Positions 8,254-20,051 are shown, counted from the stretch's first letter. The stretch is DNA of 64,000 nt from Anderseniella sp. (GCA_028289645.1 JANQOK010000013.1:248001-312000); one strand, 5' to 3'. Translations and numbers: made by a program. Notes: generated by a model not told the origin, from the letters alone.

Positions 8254-11200
8254 ATGTCCAAATCAAATTGTGAGTCTGGAGAGACAGCACCGAGTTTGAA
8301 GAAGCTGCCTTCAGTCAATTCGATTGTTCCAAAACTGGCGAGACCCCAATTGTTGATTTTGGGTTGTTTGATTGGCCTGGTTGTTCCTGCTTACACACAA
8401 ACAGTCGAGAACATGGCGCCCAGCGCAACGGAGCGTGAGGCACCCAAGGAACCACTTGCGGCATCCAACGGCAGCTTCTCCCAATCCATTGACATCAACT
8501 TACCCAAGTTCAGGGGGTTGGAGCCAAAGCTCAAACTTCGCTACGATTCATTCCGCAGTATCCGCTATCAGCCCGGCCGGTCCGACCAACTGCTTGGACT
8601 GGGTTGGCAACTAGAAGGCGTATCTCGTATCGAGTCAGTATCGCGTGGTCGCGGCGCGCCGGGATTTGCATCGACAGATAACTATATGCTGGACGAAATC
8701 GAACTCGTGCCATGCGCCATGGGGCCAACACCGGGAGAAGGCGAAGCGCTTGCAAACAGTGCCAGTTGCGCTGCCGGCGGCAGTCATTCAACAAAACGAC
8801 AGACATACGAGAAAATCTCGTTCGACACTCCCAATAACCAATGGTTTGTCTGGGACCGATCGGGCAACAAATTCACCTACAAACCGTTGCGCCATACCAG
8901 TGATCCTGGCACTGGGGACCCTGTACTCAACGACCTGGCTGACAAATACCGCTGGCTGCTCGATACTGCGCAGGACAGCAACGGCAATACGGTCACGTAT
9001 AGCTATGGCTGTGAAAGCCTGCCCAACTGCTATGTCGAGACAATCTCCTACAACGGTGCTGTGGTCACCTTCCATCGCGAAACGCGTCCGACAGGTGAAG
9101 TGATCACCTATGCGTCGGGAGCTAACGTTGCCGATGTCGCTAAGCGTATCAAGACCATCGATATCAAGGTCAGCGGCAACCAGCTTCGCGCTTACAAGTT
9201 GGGTTACGAGCAAAGTCCATCTACTGATCTGTCACGCCTGACCTCGGTGCAGGAGTTTGGCCGTGACGCCGTTGTCGATGCAAGCGGCACGATAACCAAT
9301 GCAGGAGCAGCTTCGAAGCTGCCGGCGGAGACTTTCACGTTTTCAGATCATGGCGGCGGGTTCAATCAGTCGTCATGGACGTCAAATGATGACTCCTATG
9401 CCTTCAGCAGCTCGACCTACTATCGGGTAGCCGGTGACTTCAATGGCGATAACAGGTCCGATGTCGCCTATGTCAGAAGACGCACAGAAAGCTCCGGAAA
9501 TAGCACGGACTGTATCGTGTCCGTGAAGGAGATTCGGTACTCGACTGGGAGCGGGTTCTCGGTTCAGACCCCGTCATCATCGGTAGATTTTTCCGGCAGT
9601 TGCAGTTCGGCCGAGTTGGGCGCTCCCGTGACCGGGGACTTCGATGGCGATGGCTCCGATGAAATCGTAATGCTTAGACGCCGCGCAACCGAAGATGACT
9701 ATCAGTGGAAGATCTTAAGACTGGACATTGCTGGAAGCCAGGAGACTTCCGGTGGTACCGTGGCGAGCGGCAGCCAACAGACAAGCAGCAACGGCAAACT
9801 TGTAGCGGCCGGCGATAAAGACGGGGATGGGAAAGAGGATCTGATCATCCTGGTCGGCCGAAGCACGCCGACCATCTACAATCAGGTGAAGACCGTACGA
9901 TGGACCGGCACTAGTTTCCAGTCCGATGACATCAACATCAGCAACATCTCGTACCAGGATGGTATTGATGCAGGTGACTTCAACGGTGATGGTCTGACAG
10001 ATATCGTTGTTGCAGACTCAAATGGCGGCAATGTCGACATCAATATTTACCTTTCGACGGGTCCTGCATTCGCCAGTGACGATGGTTTTTCCGAAACCGG
10101 AGTGAAAACCAACCTCACCAGCATGACCAGCAATTCCTGGACCGTGGGCGACTTCAACGGTGACGGCAAGTCTGACATTGCAATCGCCAAGGTCGGTAGC
10201 GCTAATGCGATCGAACTGCACTACCTGATATCAAATGGGAACAGTTTCGAGACACTGGCTTCACCAGCCCTCACGCTGCCAACAAATTCAGGCAATTCCT
10301 TTCAGAGACAACAGGCGGCGCGGTGTGCAATTGCAGGCGCGGACGATTTTGACGGCGACGGACGAACCGATCTGGCGGTCCGGGACTATTTCGTAGACAT
10401 TCCCAATGGTGACGGTGCGCTGGGTGTAAAAATCCATCTGTCGCGTGGCAGTTTACTTGTCAGCACTAACTGGCTCACGTCCCTATCCAGACAGCCGTTA
10501 AACGCCAGTCATCCGAGTTCTGGGGGTGGGGGGGATTGCAACTTACCCTACAACCTGTTGACCGGAGACTTTGCAGGAAGCGGACGGACCCAGTTCCTGT
10601 TGCGGGCGGGGAATGGTCCTTCATGCAACTCGGGTAGCGGTAACTGCAACTTTGATGAATGGAATGGAGAGGTTGCATCTCCATCCGGCGACTATCCCGA
10701 TCTTCTGACATCAGCCAAGAATGTACATGGTGGGACGACCGACGTTGCTTACAAACCATCATCCGAGTGGACCAACACATACATGCCGCTGATCACCCAG
10801 TCAGTGTCGAGCACCACTGTCAGCGATGGCAGGGGGCTGACGGCGACCACTGATTTCACCTACGGCGGTGGGTTGTGGACCTGGGAAGAGCGCCGGTTCC
10901 TTGGGTTTGCTTCTGCTGAGGCGCAGTTACCGTGCAATGGGTCAGAGACTGATTGCCCGAAGGCTGAACTGGCTTTCAGCCAGGACATCGCCATCGCCGG
11001 AGCACTGAAATCACTAGCTTACAAGAACGGTGCAGGCAGTCATCTGCGCAAGTTCGAGAACACATTCGTGGTCAACAACGATCCGGCACAGTTGCCCTAT
11101 ACCGGCCTGAACACGGAAAGCTTTGCCTACGAATACGGCAGCGGCACTTCCAAACGCACCAAGGTATCACGCACATACAATGCCTATGGTCTGATTACAC

Positions 11201-14200
11201 AGTTGATCCGCCATGGCAACGCAGATGCCACCGGCGATGAACTTACGACGACGACCACCTACCATCCCAATCTGACGGACTACCTGGTCAACAAACCGGC
11301 GGCTGAAGCTCATTATGAGGGTTCCAGTACCAGCGGCACAAAGCTTACTGAAGCACGCCGCTTCTATGACAACGCCACCGATCACACAACCGCACCGGTC
11401 AACGGCAACGAAACCCGCCTCGACAGATGGCTAAACACCAGTAACTCCTGGGTTTCGTCACAGCAGGAATTCGACAGCTACGGCAATGTGACAGCGAAGA
11501 TCGATGAGCTGGGACGCCGCACCGAGTATGTGTATGACCCGGTTCACAACATCTACAAGATCGAGGAACGCAATCCGCTGTTCACGCTTGGTGATACTAG
11601 GCAGAAGACCACCAAGGTGTGGGACTATGTTTGTGGTCTGGCGACGACCGAAACAGACCTCAATCTGCAGGCAACCACAAAGACCTACGACCAGTTGTGC
11701 CGGATTACTTCGGAGAACCGTCCTGGAGGTGACTTTACCAACACTTCCTATCTCGACATCGGTGATCCACTGAACCAGCGCATTCGTGAAGAAACACCTC
11801 CCGCCAGCGGAAGCACTAATCGTTGGAAAATGACTTATCTGGATGGGTTAGGAAGAAAAATTCGCGAGGAAAGCGTTGGAGCTACGCCGACCGGACCGCC
11901 GATCGTGAAGGACACCTCCTTCAATGAGCGTGGCAAGAAATCGTCCGAGTCAGCACCATATTACTCAGGAGATACGGTTCACACAACACAGCAAAAATAT
12001 GATGGCGTTGATCGCCTGGTCCGGACAATCCACCCCGACAATGCGACGGTCAACAAGGTTTACGGGATATCGACGCTAACCGGAGCGTTCGACGTCACCA
12101 CTACCACGGACGAACTCGGTCGCACGACAGACCTGCACATGGACGCCTGGACCCGGCCCCTGCGTGAAGCCCGCCAGCTAGGCTCAGGTGAAGTAAATGT
12201 GGATGTGCAGTGGGACATGCTGGGCCGCTATTCTGGCGTTACAGACGATCAAGGCAACCAGTGGACCTATACATGGGATTCCCTCGACAGGCGCACCCAG
12301 GTCTCCGATCCCGATCACGGAACATGGACCTACCAGCACGATGCCAAGGGCAACCTGACCCAACAGACCGATGCAAAGGGTCAAGTCAGCGTTCTGACCT
12401 ACGATGCCATGGATCGAGTCAAGACCAAGACCTCGGATCAGGGCGGTACGTATGAGGAACTCGTCGCCAAGACCTATGATGAGGACCGCACCGGCTTCTA
12501 CAATGTCGGTAAGCTGACAACGGAAACCAACCCCAACGCCACCATAACCAGCGATCATGACCCGCTGCAGCGTTTGACCAAACAGACCTATACGGTCTCC
12601 GGTTCTGCCCACACCCAGACCATGGACTATCAGCCGGGTGGTGAACTGCGCTTCAAGACCTATCCCGATGGCGACAGTGCGGGAACCGACCTGAACCCGA
12701 TGACCTATGATGCGGCAGGGCGTCTGAAGACACTGCCCGGCGGTATCACGGACATGACCTACAATGCCCGCGGCCAGACGTTGACGGCGTCATATGCCAA
12801 CGGGGTGACGGCAACATTTACCTACAACGACGCCCGCGGCTGGCTGACCGGCGTCACCGTCAAAGACGGGGTCACTACGCTGCTCAGTATCACCTATTCA
12901 CGGAACGCCAAGGGGCGGATTCTGTCTGTTGCCTCATCGAGGCCGGAAGATAACTGGATATACACCTATGACGATCTGGACCGGCTGCTCACGGCCACCA
13001 ACACCGGCAATGCATCCTTAAGCCAGACCTTCACCTATGACAGTGTCGGCAACATGCTGACCAACTCGCAGGTAGGCGCCTATGTATATCCCACGTCGGG
13101 AAGTGCGAGGCCGCATACACCAATATCGATCAACGGCCAGACGCTGCAGTATGACGCCAATGGCAACATCACAGTGCGCATGGACGGCAGCGATATAGTC
13201 TATGATGGCGAAAACCGGCCTGTATCAGTGAACTCCAGTGCCGTCACCTATGGCTATGGCCCGGACGGCAAACGCCTCAGCAAGGTGGCGGGCACTACCA
13301 GCTATCTGTATCTCGGGGCAGACCTTGAGCGCAGTACCGGACCGTCAGGTCAGACCTGGACCAAGTATCTGCATGCCGACGTGAAGCAGGTGGGATCAGG
13401 GGCATCGGCCACGAACTTCTGGCTGCATCGCGATCACCTCAAGACCGTGCGTCTGATCACTGGGCCAACCGGCTTCAACCAGCCGCAGCAACGCTACGAC
13501 TATCTGGCCTACGGCAAACGGGCCACTGCGGCCACATCACACTTCGAGCACAAGGGCTTCATTGGCGAGCGCCATGACGAGGAAGTCGGTCTGATGTACC
13601 TTAATGCCAGGTACTACGACCCGCTCATTGGCCGGTTCATACAACCTGATACCTGGGACCCGACACTTCCGGGCGTCGGCATCAACCGTTATGCCTATGC
13701 ACTCAATGACTCCATCAATTTGTCCGATCCGAATGGGCATGTCGTTGAAACCGCGATTGATATCGCCAGCATTGCCATTGGCATAGAGAGCTTTGGCTCA
13801 AATGTCGCCAAAGGGAATTTTGGTCTCGCTGCGATAGACGCGTTGGGCATTGGACTTGATGCCGTCGCAGCTGCTACTCCAGGGGTACCCGGCGTTTTTG
13901 GCATTGCAATAAAGGGAGCGAGGAGTACTCCACGAAGCAGCCTAAGGGGTTTGCAAAAGCAGGCAACGAAAAACAAGAAAGACCGACCAAAAACCACGGT
14001 AAGAGGCAAAATTAGAGGCAAAGCACAGGTCACATCATCCAAAAAGGGGCTCACTGGACATGCGTTTGCCTCTCTGCGAAAAGCGGTTGAAGAAGCTAGA
14101 AAGGACGACGTGAAGTCAGTGCATTTAAACCAAGCACTAAATACAGTGTTGGGAAAGCGCGGTGTTTCCCAAACCAGGGCGGACGTTGTTTCAGTTACAA

Positions 14201-14388
14201 ACTATAATACAATAAACGTCCATGAAGTAGTATCGCCACGTCAAACTGTCACGAGTCAAACGGCCAAAGCCCAAAAAACTGCAGAAGAGGCGCGTAAGGC
14301 TACAGGGTTGAACCTTGGTCAAACTACTGCTGCCAGCCCGACTAGTGGGTCCGGCCGCGGTCTCGGCGCAGCAGACCCCTCTAAATGA
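8254..14388 (+). CDS. exported SpvB/FG-GAP/RHS polymorphic toxin
   Basis: A 2044-residue protein if started at ATG 8254, chosen because a signal-peptide-like stretch ([19 protein letters not shown]) follows 32 residues in; a TTG at 8176 would lengthen it. Order: SpvB-like N-terminal domain (about 60-330); FG-GAP/VCBS repeats of the type [13 protein letters not shown] (about 395-740); a TcB-like middle; many YD repeats (about 1050-1730); and the RHS core ending in GRFIQPDTW...DPNGH (about 1790-1829). The shell would encapsulate the variable C-terminus (about 1830-2044), likely the toxin. That tail holds [14 protein letters not shown] and [21 protein letters not shown], which might be a PD-(D/E)xK-like nuclease fold lacking the usual Lys; this is a guess. 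The gene directly downstream is a probable immunity gene. Confidence 0.88.
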   Translation: MSKSNCESGETAPSLKKLPSVNSIVPKLARPQLLILGCLIGLVVPAYTQTVENMAPSATEREAPKEPLAASNGSFSQSIDINLPKFRGLEPKLKLRYDSFRSIRYQPGRSDQLLGLGWQLEGVSRIESVSRGRGAPGFASTDNYMLDEIELVPCAMGPTPGEGEALANSASCAAGGSHSTKRQTYEKISFDTPNNQWFVWDRSGNKFTYKPLRHTSDPGTGDPVLNDLADKYRWLLDTAQDSNGNTVTYSYGCESLPNCYVETISYNGAVVTFHRETRPTGEVITYASGANVADVAKRIKTIDIKVSGNQLRAYKLGYEQSPSTDLSRLTSVQEFGRDAVVDASGTITNAGAASKLPAETFTFSDHGGGFNQSSWTSNDDSYAFSSSTYYRVAGDFNGDNRSDVAYVRRRTESSGNSTDCIVSVKEIRYSTGSGFSVQTPSSSVDFSGSCSSAELGAPVTGDFDGDGSDEIVMLRRRATEDDYQWKILRLDIAGSQETSGGTVASGSQQTSSNGKLVAAGDKDGDGKEDLIILVGRSTPTIYNQVKTVRWTGTSFQSDDINISNISYQDGIDAGDFNGDGLTDIVVADSNGGNVDINIYLSTGPAFASDDGFSETGVKTNLTSMTSNSWTVGDFNGDGKSDIAIAKVGSANAIELHYLISNGNSFETLASPALTLPTNSGNSFQRQQAARCAIAGADDFDGDGRTDLAVRDYFVDIPNGDGALGVKIHLSRGSLLVSTNWLTSLSRQPLNASHPSSGGGGDCNLPYNLLTGDFAGSGRTQFLLRAGNGPSCNSGSGNCNFDEWNGEVASPSGDYPDLLTSAKNVHGGTTDVAYKPSSEWTNTYMPLITQSVSSTTVSDGRGLTATTDFTYGGGLWTWEERRFLGFASAEAQLPCNGSETDCPKAELAFSQDIAIAGALKSLAYKNGAGSHLRKFENTFVVNNDPAQLPYTGLNTESFAYEYGSGTSKRTKVSRTYNAYGLITQLIRHGNADATGDELTTTTTYHPNLTDYLVNKPAAEAHYEGSSTSGTKLTEARRFYDNATDHTTAPVNGNETRLDRWLNTSNSWVSSQQEFDSYGNVTAKIDELGRRTEYVYDPVHNIYKIEERNPLFTLGDTRQKTTKVWDYVCGLATTETDLNLQATTKTYDQLCRITSENRPGGDFTNTSYLDIGDPLNQRIREETPPASGSTNRWKMTYLDGLGRKIREESVGATPTGPPIVKDTSFNERGKKSSESAPYYSGDTVHTTQQKYDGVDRLVRTIHPDNATVNKVYGISTLTGAFDVTTTTDELGRTTDLHMDAWTRPLREARQLGSGEVNVDVQWDMLGRYSGVTDDQGNQWTYTWDSLDRRTQVSDPDHGTWTYQHDAKGNLTQQTDAKGQVSVLTYDAMDRVKTKTSDQGGTYEELVAKTYDEDRTGFYNVGKLTTETNPNATITSDHDPLQRLTKQTYTVSGSAHTQTMDYQPGGELRFKTYPDGDSAGTDLNPMTYDAAGRLKTLPGGITDMTYNARGQTLTASYANGVTATFTYNDARGWLTGVTVKDGVTTLLSITYSRNAKGRILSVASSRPEDNWIYTYDDLDRLLTATNTGNASLSQTFTYDSVGNMLTNSQVGAYVYPTSGSARPHTPISINGQTLQYDANGNITVRMDGSDIVYDGENRPVSVNSSAVTYGYGPDGKRLSKVAGTTSYLYLGADLERSTGPSGQTWTKYLHADVKQVGSGASATNFWLHRDHLKTVRLITGPTGFNQPQQRYDYLAYGKRATAATSHFEHKGFIGERHDEEVGLMYLNARYYDPLIGRFIQPDTWDPTLPGVGINRYAYALNDSINLSDPNGHVVETAIDIASIAIGIESFGSNVAKGNFGLAAIDALGIGLDAVAAATPGVPGVFGIAIKGARSTPRSSLRGLQKQATKNKKDRPKTTVRGKIRGKAQVTSSKKGLTGHAFASLRKAVEEARKDDVKSVHLNQALNTVLGKRGVSQTRADVVSVTNYNTINVHEVVSPRQTVTSQTAKAQKTAEEARKATGLNLGQTTAASPTSGSGRGLGAADPSK

Positions 14389-14459
14389 TTGTTCCTTTCT
14401 GCAAGAAAACGATCAATACTGGTTGGCGTGAATAATCTGGAGAATCCGGATGGTGAAAG

Positions 14460-15275
14460 ATGAACAACAGAGCATACGTTGAGCGCGATCATACTGCTGC
14501 CATTTGCCTCAACCTTTATGGTTGGCACAACCAGATTAATGCACTGAACTTGTATCGCGAGTTTTGTCGGATATCTGACGAACTGAACCTGAACCTAGGT
14601 AGGGTCAGTTACGCGCTGGCCGGTGAGCACTATAAAATAATGGATATAAATATTGCAAATTTTCAAAAAAAATATGACGAAGGAATCGATTCATTAAGTA
14701 GAATTCATATTTATAAAAATAAATATTTGAATAGTACAGATTACAATTATCCATCATGTGGCATTGGAATAAATTCATATGTTGATGACGATTATTTTGA
14801 AAATTTTTTTTATTTTTATTATGAGTCTAAAGAGAATGTATTACACGCTGAATATTTTAACAATCTCATAATTCAAATATCTAAATACTTCAAGCCCACA
14901 TATGGTATTGGGTACCTAGTTGAGCAGCGGTTTGTTCCAGCCTTTTATGTAAGCGGGTTTGTTCAGGGGCGGCTGGAAAAACTGGAACAGCAACGAATTG
15001 GAGATTGGGGTCGTTACTTTCCGTACAGTAGCGTGCCCAAAGGTGGGGAACTGCGGGATGTTTATGAACTTAATTACTTGTCTGATATTCACCTGAAAAA
15101 GCCTGTAAGCAAAGCACTTGGCAAGCCCATGTTGCGAGACTGGATTGTGGCTGCTGACGCTGGAGTTTTGAGGCGGATCAATGACACTCTCACACTTTGG
15201 GAATTGAACCTCTCGCGCCGCGATGAAATTCGCCAGGTGTTGTTGGACAGTGGTTCGCTGGTCGCTACGGTTTGA
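14460..15275 (+). CDS. probable immunity protein of the RHS toxin
   Basis: A 271-residue soluble protein starting 71 bp after the RHS toxin on the same strand, the standard place for a polymorphic-toxin immunity gene. Codons for residues about 60-150 are extremely AT-rich (runs such as AATTTTTTTTATTTTTATT), unlike either neighbour, and encode many Asn, Tyr, Phe, Lys and Ile. Its second half (GIGYLVEQRFVPAFYVSGF) has normal composition, so the gene may be mosaic. No signal peptide or membrane helix. I could not place it in a named Imm family. Function is inferred from position and from its restriction to the toxin. Confidence 0.55.
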   Translation: MNNRAYVERDHTAAICLNLYGWHNQINALNLYREFCRISDELNLNLGRVSYALAGEHYKIMDINIANFQKKYDEGIDSLSRIHIYKNKYLNSTDYNYPSCGIGINSYVDDDYFENFFYFYYESKENVLHAEYFNNLIIQISKYFKPTYGIGYLVEQRFVPAFYVSGFVQGRLEKLEQQRIGDWGRYFPYSSVPKGGELRDVYELNYLSDIHLKKPVSKALGKPMLRDWIVAADAGVLRRINDTLTLWELNLSRRDEIRQVLLDSGSLVATV

Positions 15276-15529
15276 GCTCGCTTAAAGTTGTAAGCAGATA
15301 TTCAACTTTAGGTCCTTTTGAGAGTCGGGGTGTCGAGTCTTCCAATCTGAAGGGCAATCGCTAATTGGTGAGACTGAGAGAGATAGTATTGAGAAGGGAA
15401 AGGGCTCTGGTTGCACCGTTTAGTGGCAATCGTGCCGCCGCACGTGATGAAATCGCAATTAAAACTGGAGGTCGCAACCTGGAGAAATTTCCGTAGGCCT
15501 CTGCCTAATGGACGAAAGTTACGGATATA

Positions 15530-16285
15530 CTATTTGCCTAGATAATGTTCGGTATGCCACATGCCGCGAATTGGCTCCGAATCCACCTGCGCCCGATGAT
15601 ATTCATGCCACCAGCGTGCCGCCTGCCATATTGCTTCCGGACAACTTGATCTGCTTTCCAGGCCTGGAGTTAAGTCATAGCCGTTCGCGGAAGAAAGAGC
15701 TTCAATGAAAGCTGCGGATGGAGTTCCATATCCATCAAACAGTGGATTGTCTGCTCTGCCCACGCCCCACACGTAGCCTAACCAGAGTAGAGTTAGTTCG
15801 ACACAGTCAATATCGACACGCTGCTTTTTGAAACGCTTCAGCATATCTTTCATGGCGCGTAGTTTGACGGGAATTCTCATCACAGCAATGTTTGGATACT
15901 GAGTTTTGCTTTCGTAGTTTACCAGATGACCTGTCTGCACACCATTATCCGATGGCGGATAACCAAACCCTTCCACCGGTTCGAGGGAAATCTCCCAAAG
16001 CGCACTTTGCTCTGTGGGACCGGAACCCTGCAGTAAAACCACATGGGACCAGTGGCTCGGACTCATGTCATTGCGCAAATGCCCCTGCGCAACTCGTGTG
16101 TGAAAGTATGCTTTTTTGGTTCCACCGATCAAAACAAGATAGGACATGCCTCTGGCATTGTCTTCAACCGCTAAAATTTCCAGGTGGCGTTTGACCCACT
16201 TTACATTGTCCTCCCGGCCTTTGCGCTTGCTTTGGACAAAGTCCGGATTTGGTCCATCGGCTGTAGATGCTACGATGTTCAACAT
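15530..16285 (-). CDS. hypothetical; possible permuted papain-like (NlpC/P60-type) hydrolase
   Basis: A 251-residue protein encoded 18 bp downstream of the PhoD-like gene, on the same strand. The order of candidate catalytic elements is His first (PSHWSHVVLLQG, about residues 77-88), then a WEISLEPVEGF strand, then DIDCVELTLLWLGYVWG (about 160-175). That fits a circularly permuted NlpC/P60-like fold as in the YaeF/YiiX group, but the match is weak and is my inference. A late SSCPEAIWQAARWW helix is an alternative Cys position. No signal peptide is present. The tight pairing with the phosphoesterase suggests a shared substrate or a two-component effector module. Confidence 0.45.
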   Translation of the reverse strand: MLNIVASTADGPNPDFVQSKRKGREDNVKWVKRHLEILAVEDNARGMSYLVLIGGTKKAYFHTRVAQGHLRNDMSPSHWSHVVLLQGSGPTEQSALWEISLEPVEGFGYPPSDNGVQTGHLVNYESKTQYPNIAVMRIPVKLRAMKDMLKRFKKQRVDIDCVELTLLWLGYVWGVGRADNPLFDGYGTPSAAFIEALSSANGYDLTPGLESRSSCPEAIWQAARWWHEYHRAQVDSEPIRGMWHTEHYLGK

Positions 16286-16303
16286 TGCCTTTTACCTCAC
16301 CTC

Positions 16304-17734
16304 TCAGATACCGCTGCGCAGCAGACCCAGATGTATTTCCCGTGCTGGCTGGGGTGTTTCATGAATCTCGCGATAAGTCACCTTTGCTTCCATCGTGTTT
16401 GCGGCCTTTCTCAGAGCTAGGGTGGCCAACTGATCCCCCTGATGTTTGTAAATCGTTTCAGTCTTATAGATCTTGCCGAACACTTGGGGAGCGAAATAAG
16501 CTTCAGCATCCGGAGCCTTACTGTGTCTTGGCCAACGAGTTTCTTCGCCTAGGAAGAACTTGCGGAACCCAGCGCCCAACTGCTTTTTTTGATCGGCTCC
16601 GATCGTGGTCACCAATGAGGTTGGCGAGCAGATAATTTCGATAAATCTTGTCCGCCCGGCTTGCCTGATTTTGGTGATGCGGCCCCAGTGAACGTCCCCG
16701 GTTAACAGCAGTACCGTGCGCCCGGCATCAGCAAGCTTGGACAGCGCCCTAACGACTGCTTCATAGTCCTCATAGTTTGGAAGCATCCAGTCGGCAACTT
16801 TACCGGCAAATTCACCAACCGGTTTGTCGAGCAGGGATTGCCCCGTGACAACCGCACCAAACTTTTGTTCCCGAATTAGTCTGTCGACCCACGCTTCCAA
16901 CTGTTTAAGACCATTGGAGCCCAGCGTTGTAGTCCGATCGGTTTGCCGTTGAGTTCGCTGGTCAAGAATGATGATTGAAAATGGATCAATGTCGATTTCC
17001 AGATTTTCGCCTCTGCTCAGGGGTGTCGGCACCTGGAATGCATCAAACAATTGGTCTGCAGCCGCTCTCCACCGCTTGCGTGATGCTTCTTTCCAGGAGT
17101 TTTGGATGATTGGCGATATATGGGGAAAATTGTTCCAATACTCATGATCGTCAGGGCAGGATATCGAAGGGGCGGACGCCAGTATTTTGGTTAGGCCGTT
17201 ACTTGCGGTCCAGTTGGTCCCGTACGCTGCCTCAAACTTCCGCGCGAGCTTTGCTTCATTATCAGGAAAATTTTTCAAGGTCGGGAGGTCAAGATAAACT
17301 TGATCCCCCATTAAAAGTGTCAAATCAGGTCGCTCGGCTGCGGGGATGTTGTCGTAGGTCAACGACGTCAAACCACTGCGATCTTCGTATTGATGATAAC
17401 AAGACGATAGCAGTATCCGCATCCAGTCATCTGAAGTGATCCTGGCTGGTACGGCTCTGACTTGCCGCTCAAGTTTCACCCCTCCGGAAACCGTGACGCC
17501 AACCCGTTTTTCCTCTGCTATTGCTGCTTCATTGATGAATTCAAACACTCCGGTGAAGGTTCTGGCGTTATGTGAATGTGCCGGTCCCATTGGTTTGATG
17601 ACATTAGCAAGGACTGTCGTGCCATCAAGTTTCCAGTCGATCTTATTTGGCAATGCATCGGCATCAAACACACCTAGCCAGACGCGCAGTACTCCGGCAG
17701 ATGCAGCTCTGGGGTAAATTGCTAAATCCGTCAT
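16304..17734 (-). CDS. PhoD-like metallophosphoesterase
   Basis: A 476-residue protein with the PhoD/metallophosphatase motifs in order: LSSCYHQYEDR (about residue 110), LLMGDQVYLDLP (about 140), a SCPDDHEYWNNFP metal/catalytic segment (about 190), and LLTGDVHWGR (about 345) supplying the last His ligands. Family members hydrolyse phosphodiesters or phosphomonoesters with Fe/Ca. Unlike classical PhoD it has no Tat or Sec signal, so it should be cytoplasmic or delivered another way. It is first in a two-gene leftward operon inside the island. The divergent neighbour at 17944 belongs to the defence-like pair. Family call is firm; substrate unknown. Confidence 0.85.
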   Translation of the reverse strand: MTDLAIYPRAASAGVLRVWLGVFDADALPNKIDWKLDGTTVLANVIKPMGPAHSHNARTFTGVFEFINEAAIAEEKRVGVTVSGGVKLERQVRAVPARITSDDWMRILLSSCYHQYEDRSGLTSLTYDNIPAAERPDLTLLMGDQVYLDLPTLKNFPDNEAKLARKFEAAYGTNWTASNGLTKILASAPSISCPDDHEYWNNFPHISPIIQNSWKEASRKRWRAAADQLFDAFQVPTPLSRGENLEIDIDPFSIIILDQRTQRQTDRTTTLGSNGLKQLEAWVDRLIREQKFGAVVTGQSLLDKPVGEFAGKVADWMLPNYEDYEAVVRALSKLADAGRTVLLLTGDVHWGRITKIRQAGRTRFIEIICSPTSLVTTIGADQKKQLGAGFRKFFLGEETRWPRHSKAPDAEAYFAPQVFGKIYKTETIYKHQGDQLATLALRKAANTMEAKVTYREIHETPQPAREIHLGLLRSGI

Positions 17735-17943
17735 TCTGCACTATACTCAGCGGCAAGGGTTGGTTCATTTAAATAATGTGAATCGTACCACGATAATTCT
17801 TTACACGACAGTCGGATGGTTGGCTTATAAGCAATAATCGTCATATTTCTAATGCAAATATTGTTAGATGTTCAGCTTTAGAATCGGATGCTAACAACAT
17901 CATGTCGGACGAATCTGACGCTCTGGGAGGTTTGAAAAGCTAG

Positions 17944-19176
17944 ATGTTCTTGAAGAATTTGCACTTGCGAAACATCCGCTGCTTCGAGTCAGTTGCTTTG
18001 AATCTGGATCTACCAGGCGGTGACAATCGAAAGTGGACCGTGTTGGTTGGCGACAACAGCGGGGGAAAGACGACTGTTCTACAGTCCATTGCATTGCTCA
18101 TGGCAGGACAGCATGCGCTGCCCGAATTGATGCAGGATGTAGACAGCTGGATTCGTATAGGCGCCGAGGAAGCCGCAATCGAGGCAGAGATCGAAACCCA
18201 GGATGGCAGCGTCCGGAAGATCGCACTCTAGTTGAAACGCGGACAAAGTGTCGAGTAGCTTGCTGAACAGTCCGCGGAAAGTGCCAGACGATTGAATGCT
18301 GCGTTGGAACATACGACACGAAATTATCTGACGATTGGCTACGGCACCTCGCGGCGGCGCTCTCCAGATGTCGAGCGAAACATTGACCGCAGGGCGCGGT
18401 ATGAGAGCCCGCGCGCACTGTCAATGGCATCCCTCTTTGATCCCGGTCTTCCGCTAAACCCGCTGGAGCCGTGGATCGCTGACTTGTCAGATGATCAGTC
18501 GCAGACGGCAACTGGAATCGTTGCCGAACTAGTCCAGGAGTTCCTGCATGAATTCAGATTTGCCGGGCTTCATGATGATCGCACGATCCTGCTTGACACT
18601 GCGGATGGCAGGTTGGGTCTGCATCAAATTGGCGACGGGTTTCAATCTCTGATCGCTTTCATCGGCGATCTACTCTATCAGGTCACGAACATTTTCGAGG
18701 AACTCCATGACCCGCTGTCCGCGCGCGGGCAGTTTCTGATCGATTCGGTTGGAAACGAACTCCATCCTCGTTTACAGCGACGTCTGCTCGATTTTCTCGA
18801 AATACGGTTGCCCAATATGCAAATCGTGGTGACGACACAATCGCTGGTAATCTCTCAGCAGTCGCCTGAAAACGCTCTGCACTACTGCATCCGGCGCGAC
18901 GGCGCGATGAAGATCGAACAGTTCGAGGGTGAACCCCGCAAGTTGCGACTCAACCAACTCATGATGACCGAAGCTTTTGGAGACGGCACCTAGGAGTCGC
19001 TGGAGGTCGAAGAGCAAAAGACCCGTTACGTCGAGCTGCATGCCGTGACCAAACCTTCCGAGACTCAGGTCAAGGAAATGGAAGCTCTTCACGCCGAGAT
19101 TGGAAACCTGGCATTGCGGGATGACAGTGTGGGAATGACTGATGAGCAGATTCAGCTCCTGACTGATGTGAAGTAA
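17944..19176 (+). pseudogene. Septu PtuA-like AAA ATPase with three in-frame TAG codons
   Basis: One continuous frame of 411 codons from ATG 17944 to TAA 19174-19176, broken by TAG at 18229, 18256 and 18991. It begins MFLKNLHLRNIRCFESV, the N-terminal strand of RecF/OLD/SMC-like ATPases. Walker A GDNSGGKTT is at residues 36-44. Further on come GDGFQSL (signature-like) and FLIDSVGNELHPRLQ, a Walker B in which the catalytic Glu after Asp is Ser. Protein-like sequence continues across all three stops with no frameshift, and each TAG would be explained by CAG to TAG. PtuA works with the HNH protein PtuB in Septu anti-phage systems, and such a gene follows 20 bp downstream. Probably inactive. Confidence 0.75.
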
Positions 19177-19196
19177 GCCCTGGCGGGAAGCCAAAA

Positions 19197-20051
19197 ATGA
19201 TCCCGTTGAATCGCGACCGGACAATGCAGGCCGTGCACAAAAACTTCCATGGCCAGGAGCCGATCGACAGGCTGATCAAAGTGATGACGGAAAAACGTGA
19301 TCTTCTGCGGTCGAACAGCGATAAAAAGTTGAAGTTCGATTCAGGCAAGTGGAAGGTAACCAAGAAGCAGCTCCAAAAGGAAACCTGAGGCAAGTGTGCC
19401 TATTGCGAGGCGACGACCACCGAATCTATGCACGGTGATGTCGAGCATTACCGGCCTAAAGCCCACTATTGGTGGCTGGCCTATGTCTATGACAACTATC
19501 TGGCCTCCTGCCAGCTCTGCAATCAGAAATTCAATAAGGGGTTCTTCGAACTGATCAAGCCACAAAATCAGATGCGGGGACCTGAAATTACGAAGGATAC
19601 GACTGATGCCGAAATCGTGCAGATGGCTAGGAATGCAATCCCTGATCCGCTCGATAACCAGATGGTGACCGACTTCGATCAGGCCAACCGGGACGAACGG
19701 CCAAAAATCATTAACCCCTATGTCGATGACCCAGCCGACTATTTTGCCTGGAGAGTCAGCGGTGTTGAAGTGGAACTGGTGCCGAACAACAGCAATCCGG
19801 ATGCAGCTGACGTAGTTGATGCTTGCGAGAGGCTGTTGGGTTTAAATCGTGATGAGTTGCGCGACCGCCGATTTGGTAGGTATACGATGTATCAGACCTT
19901 CGCGATGATCGTCGACAACGTCCAAGTTCCCAATTCTCTGCGCCAGGCAGCTCGGGATCAAATCACGAATTCCTTCGTTGCGGCTAAGCAACCTTATGCT
20001 GGCATGATCCGTTATTTCGAGGAACTGCGAAAGTCGGTCAGCGAGGCCTGA
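19197..20051 (+). pseudogene. Septu PtuB-like HNH nuclease with one in-frame TGA
   Basis: A 285-codon frame interrupted by TGA at 19386-19388, just before GKCAYCEATTT. The HNH/zinc pattern is CAYC...VEHYRPK...WWLAYVYDNYLASCQLCNQKF, as in the TIGR02646/PtuB family. The TGA falls where a Trp or Arg is expected, so TGG or CGA to TGA would explain it. The rest of the frame is intact and coding-like to the TGA at 20049. The gene begins 20 bp after the ATPase, the standard ptuA-ptuB order. A downstream restart (ATG 19428) would lose the first zinc Cys pair, so truncated products should be inactive. Confidence 0.75.

Noticed and set aside
17944-20051. Genetic-code reassignment of TAG/TGA as explanation of the in-frame stops
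   Set aside because: Several confident genes in the same window end with TAG (the AsnB-like cyclase, phnS, phnY, the ferric-reductase-like gene) and others with TGA, so both codons act as stops in this genome.
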